Below, piece by piece: positions 11,598 through 22,339 of a stretch of 64,000 bases of DNA. Source of the DNA: Uloborus plumipes (Eukaryota > Arthropoda > Arachnida > Araneae > Uloboridae). How positions within the stretch are numbered: position 1 is the first letter of the stretch; each line of letters starts with the position of its first letter. The stretch is taken from assembly GCA_038373865.1 (NCBI GenBank), contig JAXGGA010002334.1:60794-124793 (forward strand), written 5' to 3'. A program made the position numbers and the translations under genes. The notes under the pieces are model-generated. The model did no database searches. It had not been told where the DNA came from and saw only the letters and a program-made list of their open reading frames with translations.

Positions 11598-11643
11598 ACA
11601 GCAGTTTAGCAAGTTTAGAAAGTTAAACTTGCTAAACTGCTGT
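11598..11643. repeat. Perfect 20-bp hairpin with 6-nt loop
   Basis: ACAGCAGTTTAGCAAGTTTA (11598-11617) is followed by the loop GAAAGT and then by its exact reverse complement (11624-11643). It sits inside the host transposon, 47 bp before the inserted foldback element. It could be a relic of another insertion, a transcription-stop or processing structure, or a small-RNA precursor; the sequence does not decide. Confidence 0.8.
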
Positions 11644-11690
11644 AAAAGGAACAGTTAAAAGTTGTAGTAAGTGACGCTGAGTTCGATATT

Positions 11691-14087
11691 GGGTCATTCC
11701 ATGTCAAGTGTCCCAAATTTCGAAAAAATCCCCACTCGACCCTCTCCGATTTTGATGAAAATTTTTTTGGATGTACATATAAGACTTGCATGAAACCATA
11801 CCAAATTATAGCTCTTTAAGCCTTATGGTTTAGCCAATAAAAATTATGGAAAAAAGGCATATTTTTCGTGTCTTGAAAAAAATGACCAAATCGTCAAGTT
11901 TGTGCTTTTATGGCTCGCGACCTAAGACGATTATCAGGTTCAAATTTGGTGATTCTGATCACTGTTTAGGGTAGAATAGCCTACTTGTGTAACAAAAGCT
12001 CCATACACTGTAGATTTTTTGCAATTTGCTGCCAAATTTGGTAAAAAATCGTATTTTGGTAAATTTTGATCATACGTTATCAGCTTTTATCTGCTGAGAG
12101 AATGACTTTCTGAAGCTAATTCTTTCCTCGTTTATAGCCTGATAGTTCGTCCGAAAGGTGTGCAAGTGGCATCTCGATAGCTCAAATAATTGCTGAATTA
12201 TGCGAGTTGAAATTCCAGTTAAATTTCTTTTTTCTCAATTTTGTCTCAATTTTAAAGGGCAATATCTCAAAAGGGTCATCTTGGATTTTAATTTTCTTCA
12301 CATCATTGGAAAGAACACACTTTTCTTAACTAAAAAACGTTATTTTTATTTTTGAGACAAACCAGTTTCAAGGGTTATTGCAGGTCAAAAATGTGTACGT
12401 CATTCAACGTGAAATCAAAGAAAAAAAAGACATAGACCTCAAAAGTTGATGTCAATTTGTTCTATTAAAATTTACAGGAGCTATTGTACTTATGTTCTGA
12501 TAGAAAAAACCTTTTTTAGATGTTTTTGAACTTTAGTTTTTGTGTGCGCATCCGTAAAAACTCAAGAAATGGCAAAACATAAAGTTTCGTTTTTAACAAA
12601 AATAATTATCTTCTTATCGCTGCTATAAGAGCTTGAGTCTTTTCCTATGTGTTATTTTTAAGCTCTTGAAACAGAATTTCGGATGATATGTCACTTGGCA
12701 AGGTGTCATTAATATTTTAATTCATAAAAAACATCTTTTCCTTTTTCAAAAAAAATAAATAAATAAATAAATAAATAAAAATAATTAATAAATGAGATAA
12801 ATAATAAATAAAACAGTTAATATGGTGTGTACGTGAAAAAAAAAACATGTATAATAGGACTGCAGACCCATTTTTCTAAAATGCGATATAGTTAGTTTTC
12901 GATAGAGTTGAATATTGCAATTATTTCCACCGTGTAAATAAATGATAACAATAGTAATTGAAAATATGATAAGTATTAATTGAAAATCCATTAATTATAC
13001 TGCCGAGGATGGGTTTAGATATTCAGCCTATGATTGCAATGGGGAAATGCTTTTTATGACCTTGAAACACTAATGACCTAAAACCTTGCCAAGCGACATA
13101 TCATCCGAAATTCTGTTTCAAGAGCTTAAAAATAACACATAGGAAAAGACTCAAGCTCTTATAGCAGCGATAAGAAGATAATTATTTTTGTTAAAAACGA
13201 AACTTTATTTTTTGCCATTTCTTGAGTTTCTACGGATGCGCACACAAAAACTAAAGTTCAAAAACATCTAAAAAATATTTTTTTCTATCAGAACATAAGT
13301 ACAATAGCTCCTGTAAATTTTAATAGAACAAATTGACATCAACTTTTGAGGTCTATGTCTTTTTTTCTTTGATTTCACGTTGAATGACTTACGCATTTTT
13401 GACCTGCAATAACCCTTGAAACTAGTTTGTCTCAAAAATAAAAATAACGTTTTTTAGTTAAGAAAAGTGTGTTCTTTCCAATGATGTAAAGAAAATTAAA
13501 ATCCAAGATGACCCTTTTACGATATTGCCCTTTGAAATTGAGACAAAATTGAGAAAAAAGAAATTTAACTGGAATTTCAACTCGCATAATTCAGCAATTA
13601 TTTGAGCTATCGAGATGCCACTAGCACACCTTTCGGATGAACTATCAGGCTATAAACGAGGAAAGAATTAGCTTCAGAAAGTCATTCTCTAAGCAGATAC
13701 AAGCTGATAACGTATGATCAAAATTTACTAAAATACGATTTTTTACCAACTTTGGCAGCAAATTGCAAAAAATCTACTGTGTATGGAGCTTTTGTTACAC
13801 AAGTAGGCTATTCTACCCTAAACAGTGATCAGAATCACCAAATTTGAGCCTGATAATCGTCTTTGGTCTCGAGCAATAAAAGCACAAACTTGACGATTTG
13901 GTCATTTTTTTCAAGACGCGAAAAAGAGGCCTTTTTTCCATAATTTTTATTGGCTAAACCATAAGGCTTATAGAGCTATAATTTGGTATGGTTTCATGCA
14001 AGTCTTATATGTACATCGAAAACAAATTTCATCAAAATCGGAGGGGGTCGAGTGGGGACGACTCGTACACTTGACATGGAATGACCC
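11691..14087. mobile_element. 2.4-kb foldback transposon with TATT target duplication
   Basis: The element begins GGGTCATTCCATGTCAAG and ends with the inverted counterpart CTTGACATGGAATGACCC (with an internal difference next to it). Long inverted arms run 11691-about 12717 and about 13064-14087, closely matching with scattered substitutions and small gaps. TATT flanks both sides (11687-11690 and 14088-14091). The central 350 bp is AT-rich and holds an AAAT-type microsatellite. No transposase is present; the arms show only short open frames. Confidence 0.85.
12749..12782. repeat. (AAAT)n microsatellite
   Basis: Repeated AAAT/TAAA units lie in the loop region of the foldback element, next to further AATAAATA-rich sequence up to about 12811. 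Confidence 0.8.
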
Positions 14088-14779
14088 TATTAGTTTTAAA
14101 GACCGCAACTTTCAAGAAATTTGTGCTGAAGTCAACCTTGCACCAGAAAATTTAGCTGTGAATGACTTTGTCCTCGTAGATTTCCCAACCTAAAGGACAA
14201 AAATCCAATATGAATAAAACTTTTACGTTTCCAGAAACAGTTCATACATCGATGGTAAACACTCTAATAATATTCTGCATAAATTACTACCACCTTCAGT
14301 TTTAGGTGGCTCATGTCGAGCTACATCTTCTGTTTCTTTTTCTGTAAAACTTGAAGGCTGCAATGTCCGTTGAATTGAGACAATTAATCACGTTAAATAA
14401 ATACTTTTGATATTTTCATTGCAAGTGTAATAAGCAGTAGTGTAGTAAAGTTAATGTGTAATAAGCAGTACGCTTAAAAATATGCTTAGGTGTATTTTAT
14501 TTCCATTTATGTATCCGTGTTTACTTGTGCCCCAGATGTGTTTACAACTGCCCCCCCCCCCTTACTGGGGCAGATGTAAACAAAATTTAACATATTTTTG
14601 ACTTATTTTTTTGGCTGGAATTCACTGTTGAAGAAGATAGGTAAAACTGCATAAAAATATTAGCAAATGTTTGATCTATCATATATAGCACTTGTTTCTT
14701 TAACATCTCAAATTAATAATGAAAAAATACAAAAATGTTATTTTTGTTCACATGTGCCCCCTCTCCCATATTTGAAATG

Positions 14780-15946
14780 GAATACCTTCTCAAAACGACT
14801 ACAAAAGTAACCCAACTCACCTAAACACCAATCACCTTTCCCTATTACTCCATCAAGAAGTAGTCATTGTCAAGGTCACAGAACAACTTATAAGAGCCAC
14901 ACTGTACCATAGATAATGATTCAACTTTGTGAATACCAAAAACTGCAAAACTAAAGTTTAGGAATTACAGCTTTTGTTTAACTGTGAAAGTCCAGAAAAG
15001 AAATTCAAGCAGTCGTTTTCATCGTATTTTCGAAGAAACAGAAGGTCCTTTTGTGGAATGTATTTTTATTGCATGCTATGGGGGGTCTAATTTCAGTATT
15101 AACTGCAAGAAAAAACATATTTATTTATTTATTCAACTGATAAATTTATTAGGTTCTCAGTCCGAAAGTCTTTTAATTGTTATATTTTTGTCCTTTTTTT
15201 TCTATTCATCAACATCAGTTCGTTTAAATGTCTGTTACTAGTCATTTGTATTACCTCATTTAGGAAGAGACTGGAAAAAGTTGGTGACAACATGACAAAA
15301 AGAGTACGATAAGAATATTTAAAATACTTTTTAATTTAATGACTTAACTACATGAACGAAATTATTTTTTAGTTTTCTTTAATATCACTTTGAAAAATTT
15401 TGAGCCAAAACTAAGTACATTAATTGCAATAAAGTTTGTCCGGCAATATAGACACGACAATATCCATCGTACCTGACCAAAACAGAAGGTAATTAAATAA
15501 ATAAATGTTTAATAAATAAATGAATTGAAACTATGTAATGTACGATGTGAGGATGTGAAGTTCAAAAAGATGTTAATCACAGCAAACCAAAATGTGAGTG
15601 GAGGATAGATTATTAATTTTTAGCCAGCTAAAAACTGCCATGCAAAATACTTTGTATAGACTTAAAAAAAAATTCCACTCAAAATGACTAAAAGAAAACA
15701 GGAGTTTGTTCAAAAAGAATTTATTCCATTTAGTGGTAAAACCAAAATGAGCTGTTGGGCTGCAGTGGACTGACTCATCACTGAGCTGTTTTCTATCTTA
15801 CCCCATGATCTTTTGCCATAGTCCACATCTGCAGTATGTTTTAGAACTTTTGAGATATTAGTGATATATGTGCAGCTTGTCGATTGCAGAAGACAGTTCT
15901 TACCGTTCCAAGTCCCAAGCGATTCAGGATATGCTCGATCTGTAAA
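14780..15946. other. Repeat fragment followed by gene-free sequence
   Basis: About 14774-14910 is an inverted relative of the repeats at 10975-11090 and 1-470 (shared TTCCCTATTACTCC, then TCAAGAAGTAGTCATTGTCA). The remainder to 15946 shows no exon or element I can support. Confidence 0.45.
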
Positions 15947-16119
15947 CAGGGACGTCATTTCAAGTTTTTCCAGGGGGGGGGCGGCAAAGGGTCCAAACGC
16001 AATGCAATTTCATCGGAAAACATTGAAAACCACGCCGACTTACATGTAAATACATTGATTTCTCAAAGCCAGGGGGGGGCAATTGCCCCCCCCCCCCGCC
16101 CCCCTTAATGACGGGCCTG
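15947..16119. mobile_element. hAT-type MITE with perfect 8-bp target duplication
   Basis: This 173-bp element begins CAGGGACGTCATTT and ends AATGACGGGCCTG, imperfect inverted termini. TCTGTAAA flanks it exactly on both sides (15939-15946 and 16120-16127). It contains a G-run (from 15974), a second G-run (16074-16079) and a long C-run (16086-16104) that could fold back on each other. A sister copy lies at 34985-35163. The 8-bp duplication and CAG...CTG ends indicate the hAT superfamily; there is no coding capacity. Confidence 0.9.
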
Positions 16120-16127
16120 TCTGTAAA

Positions 16128-16240
16128 TAATTATGGCGTCGAGCAATGGGAGTTCGAGAGTGATGAAATGAGTAAGACCTTGACACCCTTCCTATCTGTG
16201 ACCGTGCATTGTCCTGTTCCCGGGAGCCCAGCCATAAAAA
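16128..16240 (-). pseudogene. Possible Tc1-like transposase catalytic fragment
   Basis: The minus frame reads Q-D-N-A-R-S-Q near 16223-16203, close to the Q-Q-D-N-A-R-P-H motif around the second catalytic Asp of Tc1/mariner transposases. Sequence after it shifts frame and is not recognisable. The hAT MITE lies immediately beside it. The match is short. Confidence 0.35.
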
Positions 16241-16280
16241 TATCGTTAGGCTATTATGAGGTTGTGGATCAACATTAGAG

Positions 16281-16637
16281 CGCTTTTCCACTTAGCGACA
16301 TGGTAATGGAGAAAATCGACCGGTATTACCACAACGATAAGCTCGCTATTGTGTCTATTGTTCTGTTTCTCCATTCAACCGATATCGTTTCGTGTGCTAT
16401 CGCTCTCCTTCAAAATAAGTAAACGGATGAACCAATATCGGACCGACGCGAAAGGAGAAGCGGGTACTTTCTAATGAAAAGGGTACGATAAATGACATCA
16501 GTTTGACGGAGACGACACAATCGTCGTTGAATCGGTAGGTTGAAAAACGCCCAGTACATGTAAATGCATTTTGGGTGAGCCAATATCGATAGAGACAATC
16601 GGGTACGATTTATCACTGTCGTAAGTGGAAAAACACC
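16281..16637. mobile_element. Small inverted-repeat element (CTTTTCCACTTA termini)
   Basis: The left end GCGCTTTTCCACTTAGCGAC matches, inverted, the right end GTCGTAAGTGGAAAAACACC. The body is about 357 bp without coding potential. No convincing target duplication was found, so the superfamily is left open. Confidence 0.55.
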
Positions 16638-16849
16638 GATGAGAGTGACCATGTTTTGTGCGCGATAACACTCCGTGTAGCGTTAGTTTGTAACTGTAGG
16701 TGCTATGTGCGTTCACAATGGGCTAGCTAAGCTATGGCTAGGATTGTCACTATTGCTAAAATTTAATGTGGACTCGCTGCTTAAGACAATCTGAACCCAT
16801 TCGGTTGCTCTCTAATCCTATAGAACGTGAAATGACACTGACAGTGCCT

Positions 16850-17190
16850 TTGACAGACCCTAATCATGCCTTTGTTTTCAGCTGCACACTGCATTTGCAA
16901 ATGGGGTGATAATATCGGGTGCTTTGGCATATATGCCACTCTGCCAATATTAATCCACCCTAATGGAACGTTTGGGCTATGCTTCAGTCACATGTGTTTC
17001 CATTCATAGCAGGGCTCCCAGGAGCCCTTTAAAACAGGACAATATACAGTCCCACATAGCAAGGATGTCAGAAGTCTTTCTCTTTTACATCATCACCTTC
17101 TCTCGCCTTCTCAGCCCTCTGATTTAACACAGGTTGAGCACCTCTGGGATCTGGACGGTCTACTTGGGCGTAAAATAAATGGATCGAATT
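16850..17190 (+). pseudogene. Tc1-like transposase C-terminal remnant, frameshifted
   Basis: One frame reads Q-D-N-I-Q-S-H-I-A-R-M from about 17037, matching the Tc1 block Q-D-N-A-R-P-H-T-A-R. Another reads D-L-T-Q-V-E-H-L-W-D from about 17119, matching the block around the last catalytic residue (S-P-D-L-N-P-I-E-H-L-W-D). The blocks are in different frames with stops between, so the copy is dead. It lies near other Tc1 pieces at 8010 and 16128 but is not obviously the same element. Confidence 0.7.
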
Positions 17191-17554
17191 AGTAGTGACT
17201 TTACAGGAAAGATGAGATGAGATGACGTGAGGCATCGTACGGGGAGACGATTATGTCTCAGTTCTCCCCGTATCGCCTTGTATGTTCACGCTAGAGGTGG
17301 CTCATCAGCGTACTAAAACATCCATTCATTTGGGGGGTTTTCTAGTAATAAATAATCATTTAACTTTCAATTTGTAATCAATTTCTCACATCAATGTTTT
17401 CTTTATGTACGTAAATTTTTGTTTCGTTCTGACTAATCCTTCTAGATGTGTAGGTAGTTTTGCTATAAAGCAAAACAATTCCTTCTTGCAAGCAATTAAC
17501 TGTAGACACTACTAATTTAAGAAGTTTTAAATATGACTACTATCTGTTTTCGAA

Positions 17555-17757
17555 CTCCGCGCCAGGCAGTCATGAACGCTTCCATTCGAAAGAAGGATAA
17601 TAGGTTAAAAAGACGCACTTGCCGGTGCTTTCAGTTTTTATTCGCTTCTTACTTCTTGTTTGCATCCCCCCCCCCCCTATTTTTAGAAAATCCGAAGAGA
17701 CCTCAGGCGTGCGCAAATGCGGGGAAGATCGTATGATAAAAAACTAGGCAGTACAGA
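17555..17757. repeat. Interspersed repeat, copy 2 of 2
   Basis: Homologous in direct orientation to 8321-8520, with a C10 run inserted near 17668. The homologous span has no recognisable protein. Confidence 0.6.
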
Positions 17758-18500
17758 CATGACCTGTGGTAGAAGAGGGTAGGTGAACGCATATGCGTGA
17801 TTAAACTACAGAAGAATAGTTTTAGAAATGGAAAAAAAATCTTTCTGAACAAATTGTGGCTTTCTCTGTGCGAATTTAAATGGAGCATTTTTGTTTGATT
17901 CGCACAAATTATTTTATATTGTAATTTTTATTTGTCTAAGGAACATTTCACCTTCAGATCCCTTTTCAACTATTTGCCATTTAACTCTTTTTACGCGCCA
18001 CCTCCTTCATTCTGCAGTAAAATAAATATATTAAAAAATAGTTCACAAACGAAAATAATTTTTACTTCTTATTTGTAATTGTAAACTCATTTGTATTTTC
18101 AAATTGGGTAATAGATGGGCACATTACTATCACGCTTTTGTGTATCGAGTTGTCTGTAACAAGTTTCCTGTCCGCACTATTAATTTTTTATTCTCTGTTC
18201 AAATATCTAGGCGAGAGCATCAAATTCATGCGAAACATGGCGGTTAAAAAAGAAAATCCCTTGGACTTGAAATGGTTGGAAAACTTACAAGTACATTTAG
18301 TTGGATTTTACCAGAAAGTTTTATTCTATAAAAATTTAATTCCTTCTTCAATGATCATCCATTCCGCACATTTAAAATATATCAATTACAAAAACTTCCT
18401 GTTACACTCCTTTTAACACAGAGCACCTAAGAGGTGAACACAGCAAATAAGATTTCCAATGCACATGATTGCAAAGGGTAAGTGTTTTCCATAGATGAAG
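17758..18500. other. Gene-free AT-rich stretch
   Basis: Nothing recognisable is seen. The open frame at 18138-18416 lacks domain features and is probably chance. Confidence 0.45.
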
Positions 18501-18504
18501 CAGT

Positions 18505-18510
18505 TTTATT
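18505..18510 (-). other. Poly(A) signal of the tachykinin gene
   Basis: TTTATT on the plus strand gives AATAAA on the minus strand, 12-17 bp past the TAA stop at 18524-18522. It is close to the stop but supports this as the terminal exon. Confidence 0.55.
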
Positions 18511-18521
18511 TTAGTTGATCA

Positions 18522-19716
18522 TTAGAGCTTCGCGCTTGATAAGATGTGTGAACAGGATGCTGATTCGGGCTTTAAATGATTTGGGAGATTGGACCCTGAG
18601 TAGGTGAGAAAACTTTTTTTGCCTCGGACTCCCATGAATCCGGGAAAAGGTTCTTTGGCCTTGATCTTCTCGGATTTCCTGCCCCGGACTCCAAGATATC
18701 CGGGGCCCCGCTTCATCCGCAAGCGCTGAAAGCTAACCGGCAATGTACTCCTCGACTTGAGCATGAACTGAAAAAGAAAAACAGGTTATTAAGCTTTGTA
18801 TCTTTCAGGGAAAAGCACATTACTGAACTGTGCATTTCCCCAGAGAATGCCATGCTACTGCACTTTGCATCTCCTCAGTAAAAAGCACATTATCGAGCTT
18901 TATGAAAATCTTCCTATCAACTCACACGTTTTCGGCTGCGGTAAAACTTAAACGAAATTCTGTTGTGTGTTTTATTTCTATATTACTAATGGAGCGAACA
19001 AATTATTTTCCTAATACAAATGATGTTATGCTTGCAGCAGACATCTGATAGAAATAGCAAAGAGTTGTTTCCCATCCTTCAACATGAAAAGCCTTTTGTT
19101 TGATTGTCACGCGACAATTATAGTCAAGCCACCGAATTTCAATGGAGTTAGAATGCTATTTATCACTTTTTTTTGGTGACAATTTTTGCATAACTTAAAC
19201 TGAAATAACTAAAACAATAATAATCAGTTGCCGAAAATGAATTATTGACCAAAGAAAACGTGAAATCCTGACACGTGACAATCAAGAAGGTGGCAGCAAA
19301 TCGTAGAGTTTTCTTCCAAAGTTATACAAGAACCTTGTGAATCCGCTTGAAGACGACTCCAACTAGAATCGCGCGGCCAGGAAGAGTTATTTGGTCAATT
19401 AAATAAAGATAGTAGAATCATTAAAGTTGACCACTCATGCAAGTTGACCACGTTTATAGGTACAGAATTTGTCCTATATTATACTATAAATCAAGTTTTA
19501 TATGTAAGCCACCTGTCAGCAATAACGTGTACACTGCAAGTAGTCAACTTACATGGGTTTCCCTGTTTCAGCCTTTAGTGAATTTGTAATGATCTCACTT
19601 ACGAAAGGGAGAGGGTCGTCTTGTAAGGCGTTAAAGGCAGGTGAACACGGAGAGAAGCATCCCACCATCATCAGGCCTATTGAAAAGAGCAGAGCACCCC
19701 TCATCCGAATAGGCAT
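18522..19716 (-). CDS. Tachykinin-related peptide precursor (two coding exons)
   Basis: Predicted 119-residue prepropeptide for amidated tachykinin-related peptides. Exon 1 (19716-19603) encodes M-P-I-R-M-R-G-A-L-L-F, a hydrophobic signal peptide to about Ala27, and ends before GTAAGT (19602-19597). Exon 2 (18767-18522) follows an acceptor with a T-rich tract, TTTTTCTTTTTCAG. Both junctions are phase 0, so the frame stays open. KR precedes GPGYLGVRGRK (residues 59-69; 18707-18675), and EPFPGFMGVRGKK follows (residues 77-89; 18653-18615). Both fit the arthropod consensus F/Y-x-G-x-R-G before a basic site, giving GPGYLGVR-amide and an FMGVR-amide whose N-terminus is uncertain because only single Lys sites precede it. 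The start Met lies one base after another acceptor (TTTCTCCCATAG), implying a 5' UTR intron. Only two units is few for the family, so an unseen exon is possible. The 834-bp intron has no known element. Confidence 0.78.
18771..19596 (-). other. Tachykinin intron
   Basis: The interval is bounded by GTAAGT on the 5' side and a pyrimidine-rich TTTTTCAG on the 3' side (minus strand). I see no further peptide unit with a G-K-R type site inside it in either orientation. Confidence 0.6.
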
Positions 19717-20326
19717 TCTATGGGAGAAAAAAAGAGACAAACTGGATTCTCAACTCACCTTATATGTAGGATTACCAGACACCCGGACAGTCCGAGTGAT
19801 GACTCTTGTCCGGATTGGTGTCTGGACTTGGGAAACGCTCGAATATCCAAGCTAGGATTCAGCTAGATGACTAGCTGACATGTGTGAAGCATTCGCACTT
19901 GACAGAAAGCATGCAAAACACGTTTTCTTTAAGTTTTTTTTTTTTTTTTTTGAATAACAGCAAAGATATGAATTGTTTGTTTGTTTTTCGCTGTTAGCGG
20001 TGAAAAAAATCTTTTAAATGATGTCTTACTTTTTAAGCTTGATGGAGTGTTGCTAAAACTATGGTATACCTCCCCCCCCCCCTTTTTTTTTGAGAAATAA
20101 TATGCAGGGTGGTTCAAAAGGAATACCACAATTTTGAATATCATTCAAATTGCATAGAAGTAAAGGAGAATAAGCACTATCTGTTGTCGAATTAAGGAAA
20201 CTAAAGTTTCATTTAGTTGCTTCTTTGACCGCTGTTGACAATGCGTTAGCGTCAGATGATGCTAAGATGGCAACCGCTCAACAGGAAGCTTTTGTTTTTA
20301 GCGAGTACAGCTTCCAAGAAGCCCTA

Positions 20327-22338
20327 GGGCCCTACTCTGAAACTTCCTGGAACTTCCAGTGTCGTCTATTACTCCCTCACGACAAGCAAGAATAGCCGAA
20401 AAAGTAGTCGCTTGTCAAATTTTGTACTACTCTGAAAGCCCTAAATTGCCCAAGCGAGAATTTTCTCTCCTTCTACCGCGTATCGAGAAGGAAAAACGAG
20501 TGACCAATCAAATGACAGTATTTTTAGAATATCTCACTCGCGTTACATCAACATTCGCGAGTGCATTTTGCTTTAACTTTCTGGTTAGCCTAGCCTCCGA
20601 AATAGATGGCAAAAAGATTCGAGAGCCAAATATTAAAAGCATTCGGGTGGATTAAGGTGTTGTGTTTCAGGAATTTAAAAATATTAGAATTTTAAATCGC
20701 AATTAGTACATCTTTTCAGCACATACGAGCATACAAGCGTAAGCGAAGTAAAGTGTCGAAATACATTATACGAATTCATTTCAATGTATCAAATGCTTCG
20801 ACTAAACATGAAAAAAATTTATAAATACTTTTAAAAAATAATATTAATATTTAAAAATATTTGTTAAATGAAATTATTTAACTTCATGACTTTGGTTTCA
20901 GCGACATTTTGACTTTATCGCAATAATAGTTTTAAATTCAGGCTTTAAGTAAAAGTCCCCTTTTTGCGTTACTCATTTTTGTTTTCGCAATAATAGTTGT
21001 ATTTTCAGTCCTTAAATGCTAAGTAAAGAAAAATCACATGTCTGGGCAGGGCAAAAAAAGGCTTTAAATCCATCTAAAGTTTTTAAAATGGAGAAATTTC
21101 ATATCGAACTATGACAAGCTAAAGAATAAATTTAAAAATACTCTTTCGAAAACTTGAAATCCAAAATATTTTACTACTTCATTATATTGTTTTTATTGGG
21201 GGGGGGGGGGGCAGCACATAAAGCTCGAGCTCAATGTCCTACAAAGTCGTGCCCTGTGTCTAGGTATCACTTTTTCAAAACGTGTATTTAAAACATTTGT
21301 TGTTTGAGAGGGTTAAAAATTACTGCATGTGCTGCGTTTTTTGCAATGATTTTGATAGACTCAATTTTGCTTTTCACGATATTTTGGCCTTTTCGCAATA
21401 AGATATATACAGGGTGTCCACTCCAATCGTGGACCAATAGCTAATTTCTAAACCGTTAGAGATAAGCATATAGTTTATTTAGGAAAAAATCTCCAAATTA
21501 CGAAAGGAATTTTGGGTCTATTCAATGTTTTTCAAAAAATCAAATTTTGAAAGAGTTACGAAATTTAAATTTTTATACAGCCCCCCAGACCTATCAATCA
21601 TATTTAGTAAAACATTCTTGACACTGTAACGTTTAAAGCTAAAAAAAAAATCACTCTTCTACCACAAAAATTGACCGAGTTATGACGTTTTGAAAAATCA
21701 AGATTTTGCATTATTTCATGACGTCATCGAGCGATCGCTTAAGGGACCGTATGCGAAATCCTTCAAAATCTTGATTTTTCAAAACCTCATAACTCGGTCA
21801 ATTTTTGTGGTAGAAGAGTGATTTTTTTTTAGTTTTAAACGTTACAGTGTCAAGAATGTTTTACTAAATATGATTGATAGGTCTGGGGGGCTGTATAAAA
21901 AATTAAATTTCGTAACTCTTTCAAAATTTGATTTTTTGAAAAACATTGAATAGACCCAAAATTCCTTTCGTAATTTGGAGATTTTTTCCTAAATAAACTA
22001 TATGCTTATCTCTAACGGTTTAGAAATTAGCTATTGGTCCACGATTGGAGTGGACACCCTGTATATTCACTCTCTAAATATTAAGTACAAGTCCCTATTT
22101 TTGGGACAACGCATAAGAGAAAAATGGAGATCCTAAATCACATGTCTGCGGATCTTTTTTCCAAAATGCATTTAAAACACTTTATGTTTTAGAATTGAAA
22201 GAAACAAATTCATGTTTTATGCTTTTGCTATCATTTTAAGACTTGAAAAACGATGAGTCAATTATTCTGTGAGGAAAAATTAAACTTAAATACGATACGA
22301 TAAAAACGAAATGCTCCCCACCCTCCCCCTGGGCCCCA
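20327..22338 (+). mobile_element. GGGCCCTACT-ended element, copy A (3'-truncated, interrupted)
   Basis: Begins GGGCCCTACTCTGAAAC and follows the same order of landmarks as the intact copy at 26093-28015 until about 22325, where it stops at a C-rich run and meets copy C. A 652-bp palindrome (21410-22061) is inserted in it. A short open frame at 20359-20655 is shared with the other copies but shows no known domain. There is a G13-type run near 21199. Confidence 0.8.
21410..22061. mobile_element. 652-bp near-perfect palindromic MITE
   Basis: Begins CAGGGTGTCCACTCCAATCG and ends with its reverse complement. Arms of about 300 bp (to about 21708 and from about 21763) match almost perfectly around a short centre holding GACGTCATCGAGCGATCGCT. 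Flanks read ...GATATA and TATATTC..., and both sister copies B and C have the uninterrupted sequence at this point, proving insertion with a TA or TATA duplication. This fits a Tc1/mariner-type foldback MITE. Confidence 0.9.
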
Positions 22339-22339
22339 G

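Larger units (their letters stand above)
11399..14768 (+). mobile_element. DNA transposon with GGGGCACATGTGAACA termini, hosting a foldback element
   Basis: The left end (TGAGATAAGGGGCACATGTG, from 11399) is the inverted match of the right end at about 14745-14768. Internal variants GGGGCAGATGTGAAC (11432) and GGGGCAGATGTAAAC (about 14567) are subterminal repeats. A coding remnant at 14100-14193 ends in A-V-N-D-F-V-L-V-D-F-P-T, a hydrophobic motif that recalls the C-terminal tail of some arthropod transposon proteins. The middle is replaced by the foldback element at 11691-14087. No TA or other clear target duplication is preserved. Confidence 0.65.

Noticed and set aside
19549..19602. Using the GTAAGT near 19554 as the tachykinin exon 1 donor
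   Set aside because: It leaves two bases of a codon and would shift the peptide exon out of frame; the donor at 19602 joins in phase 0.
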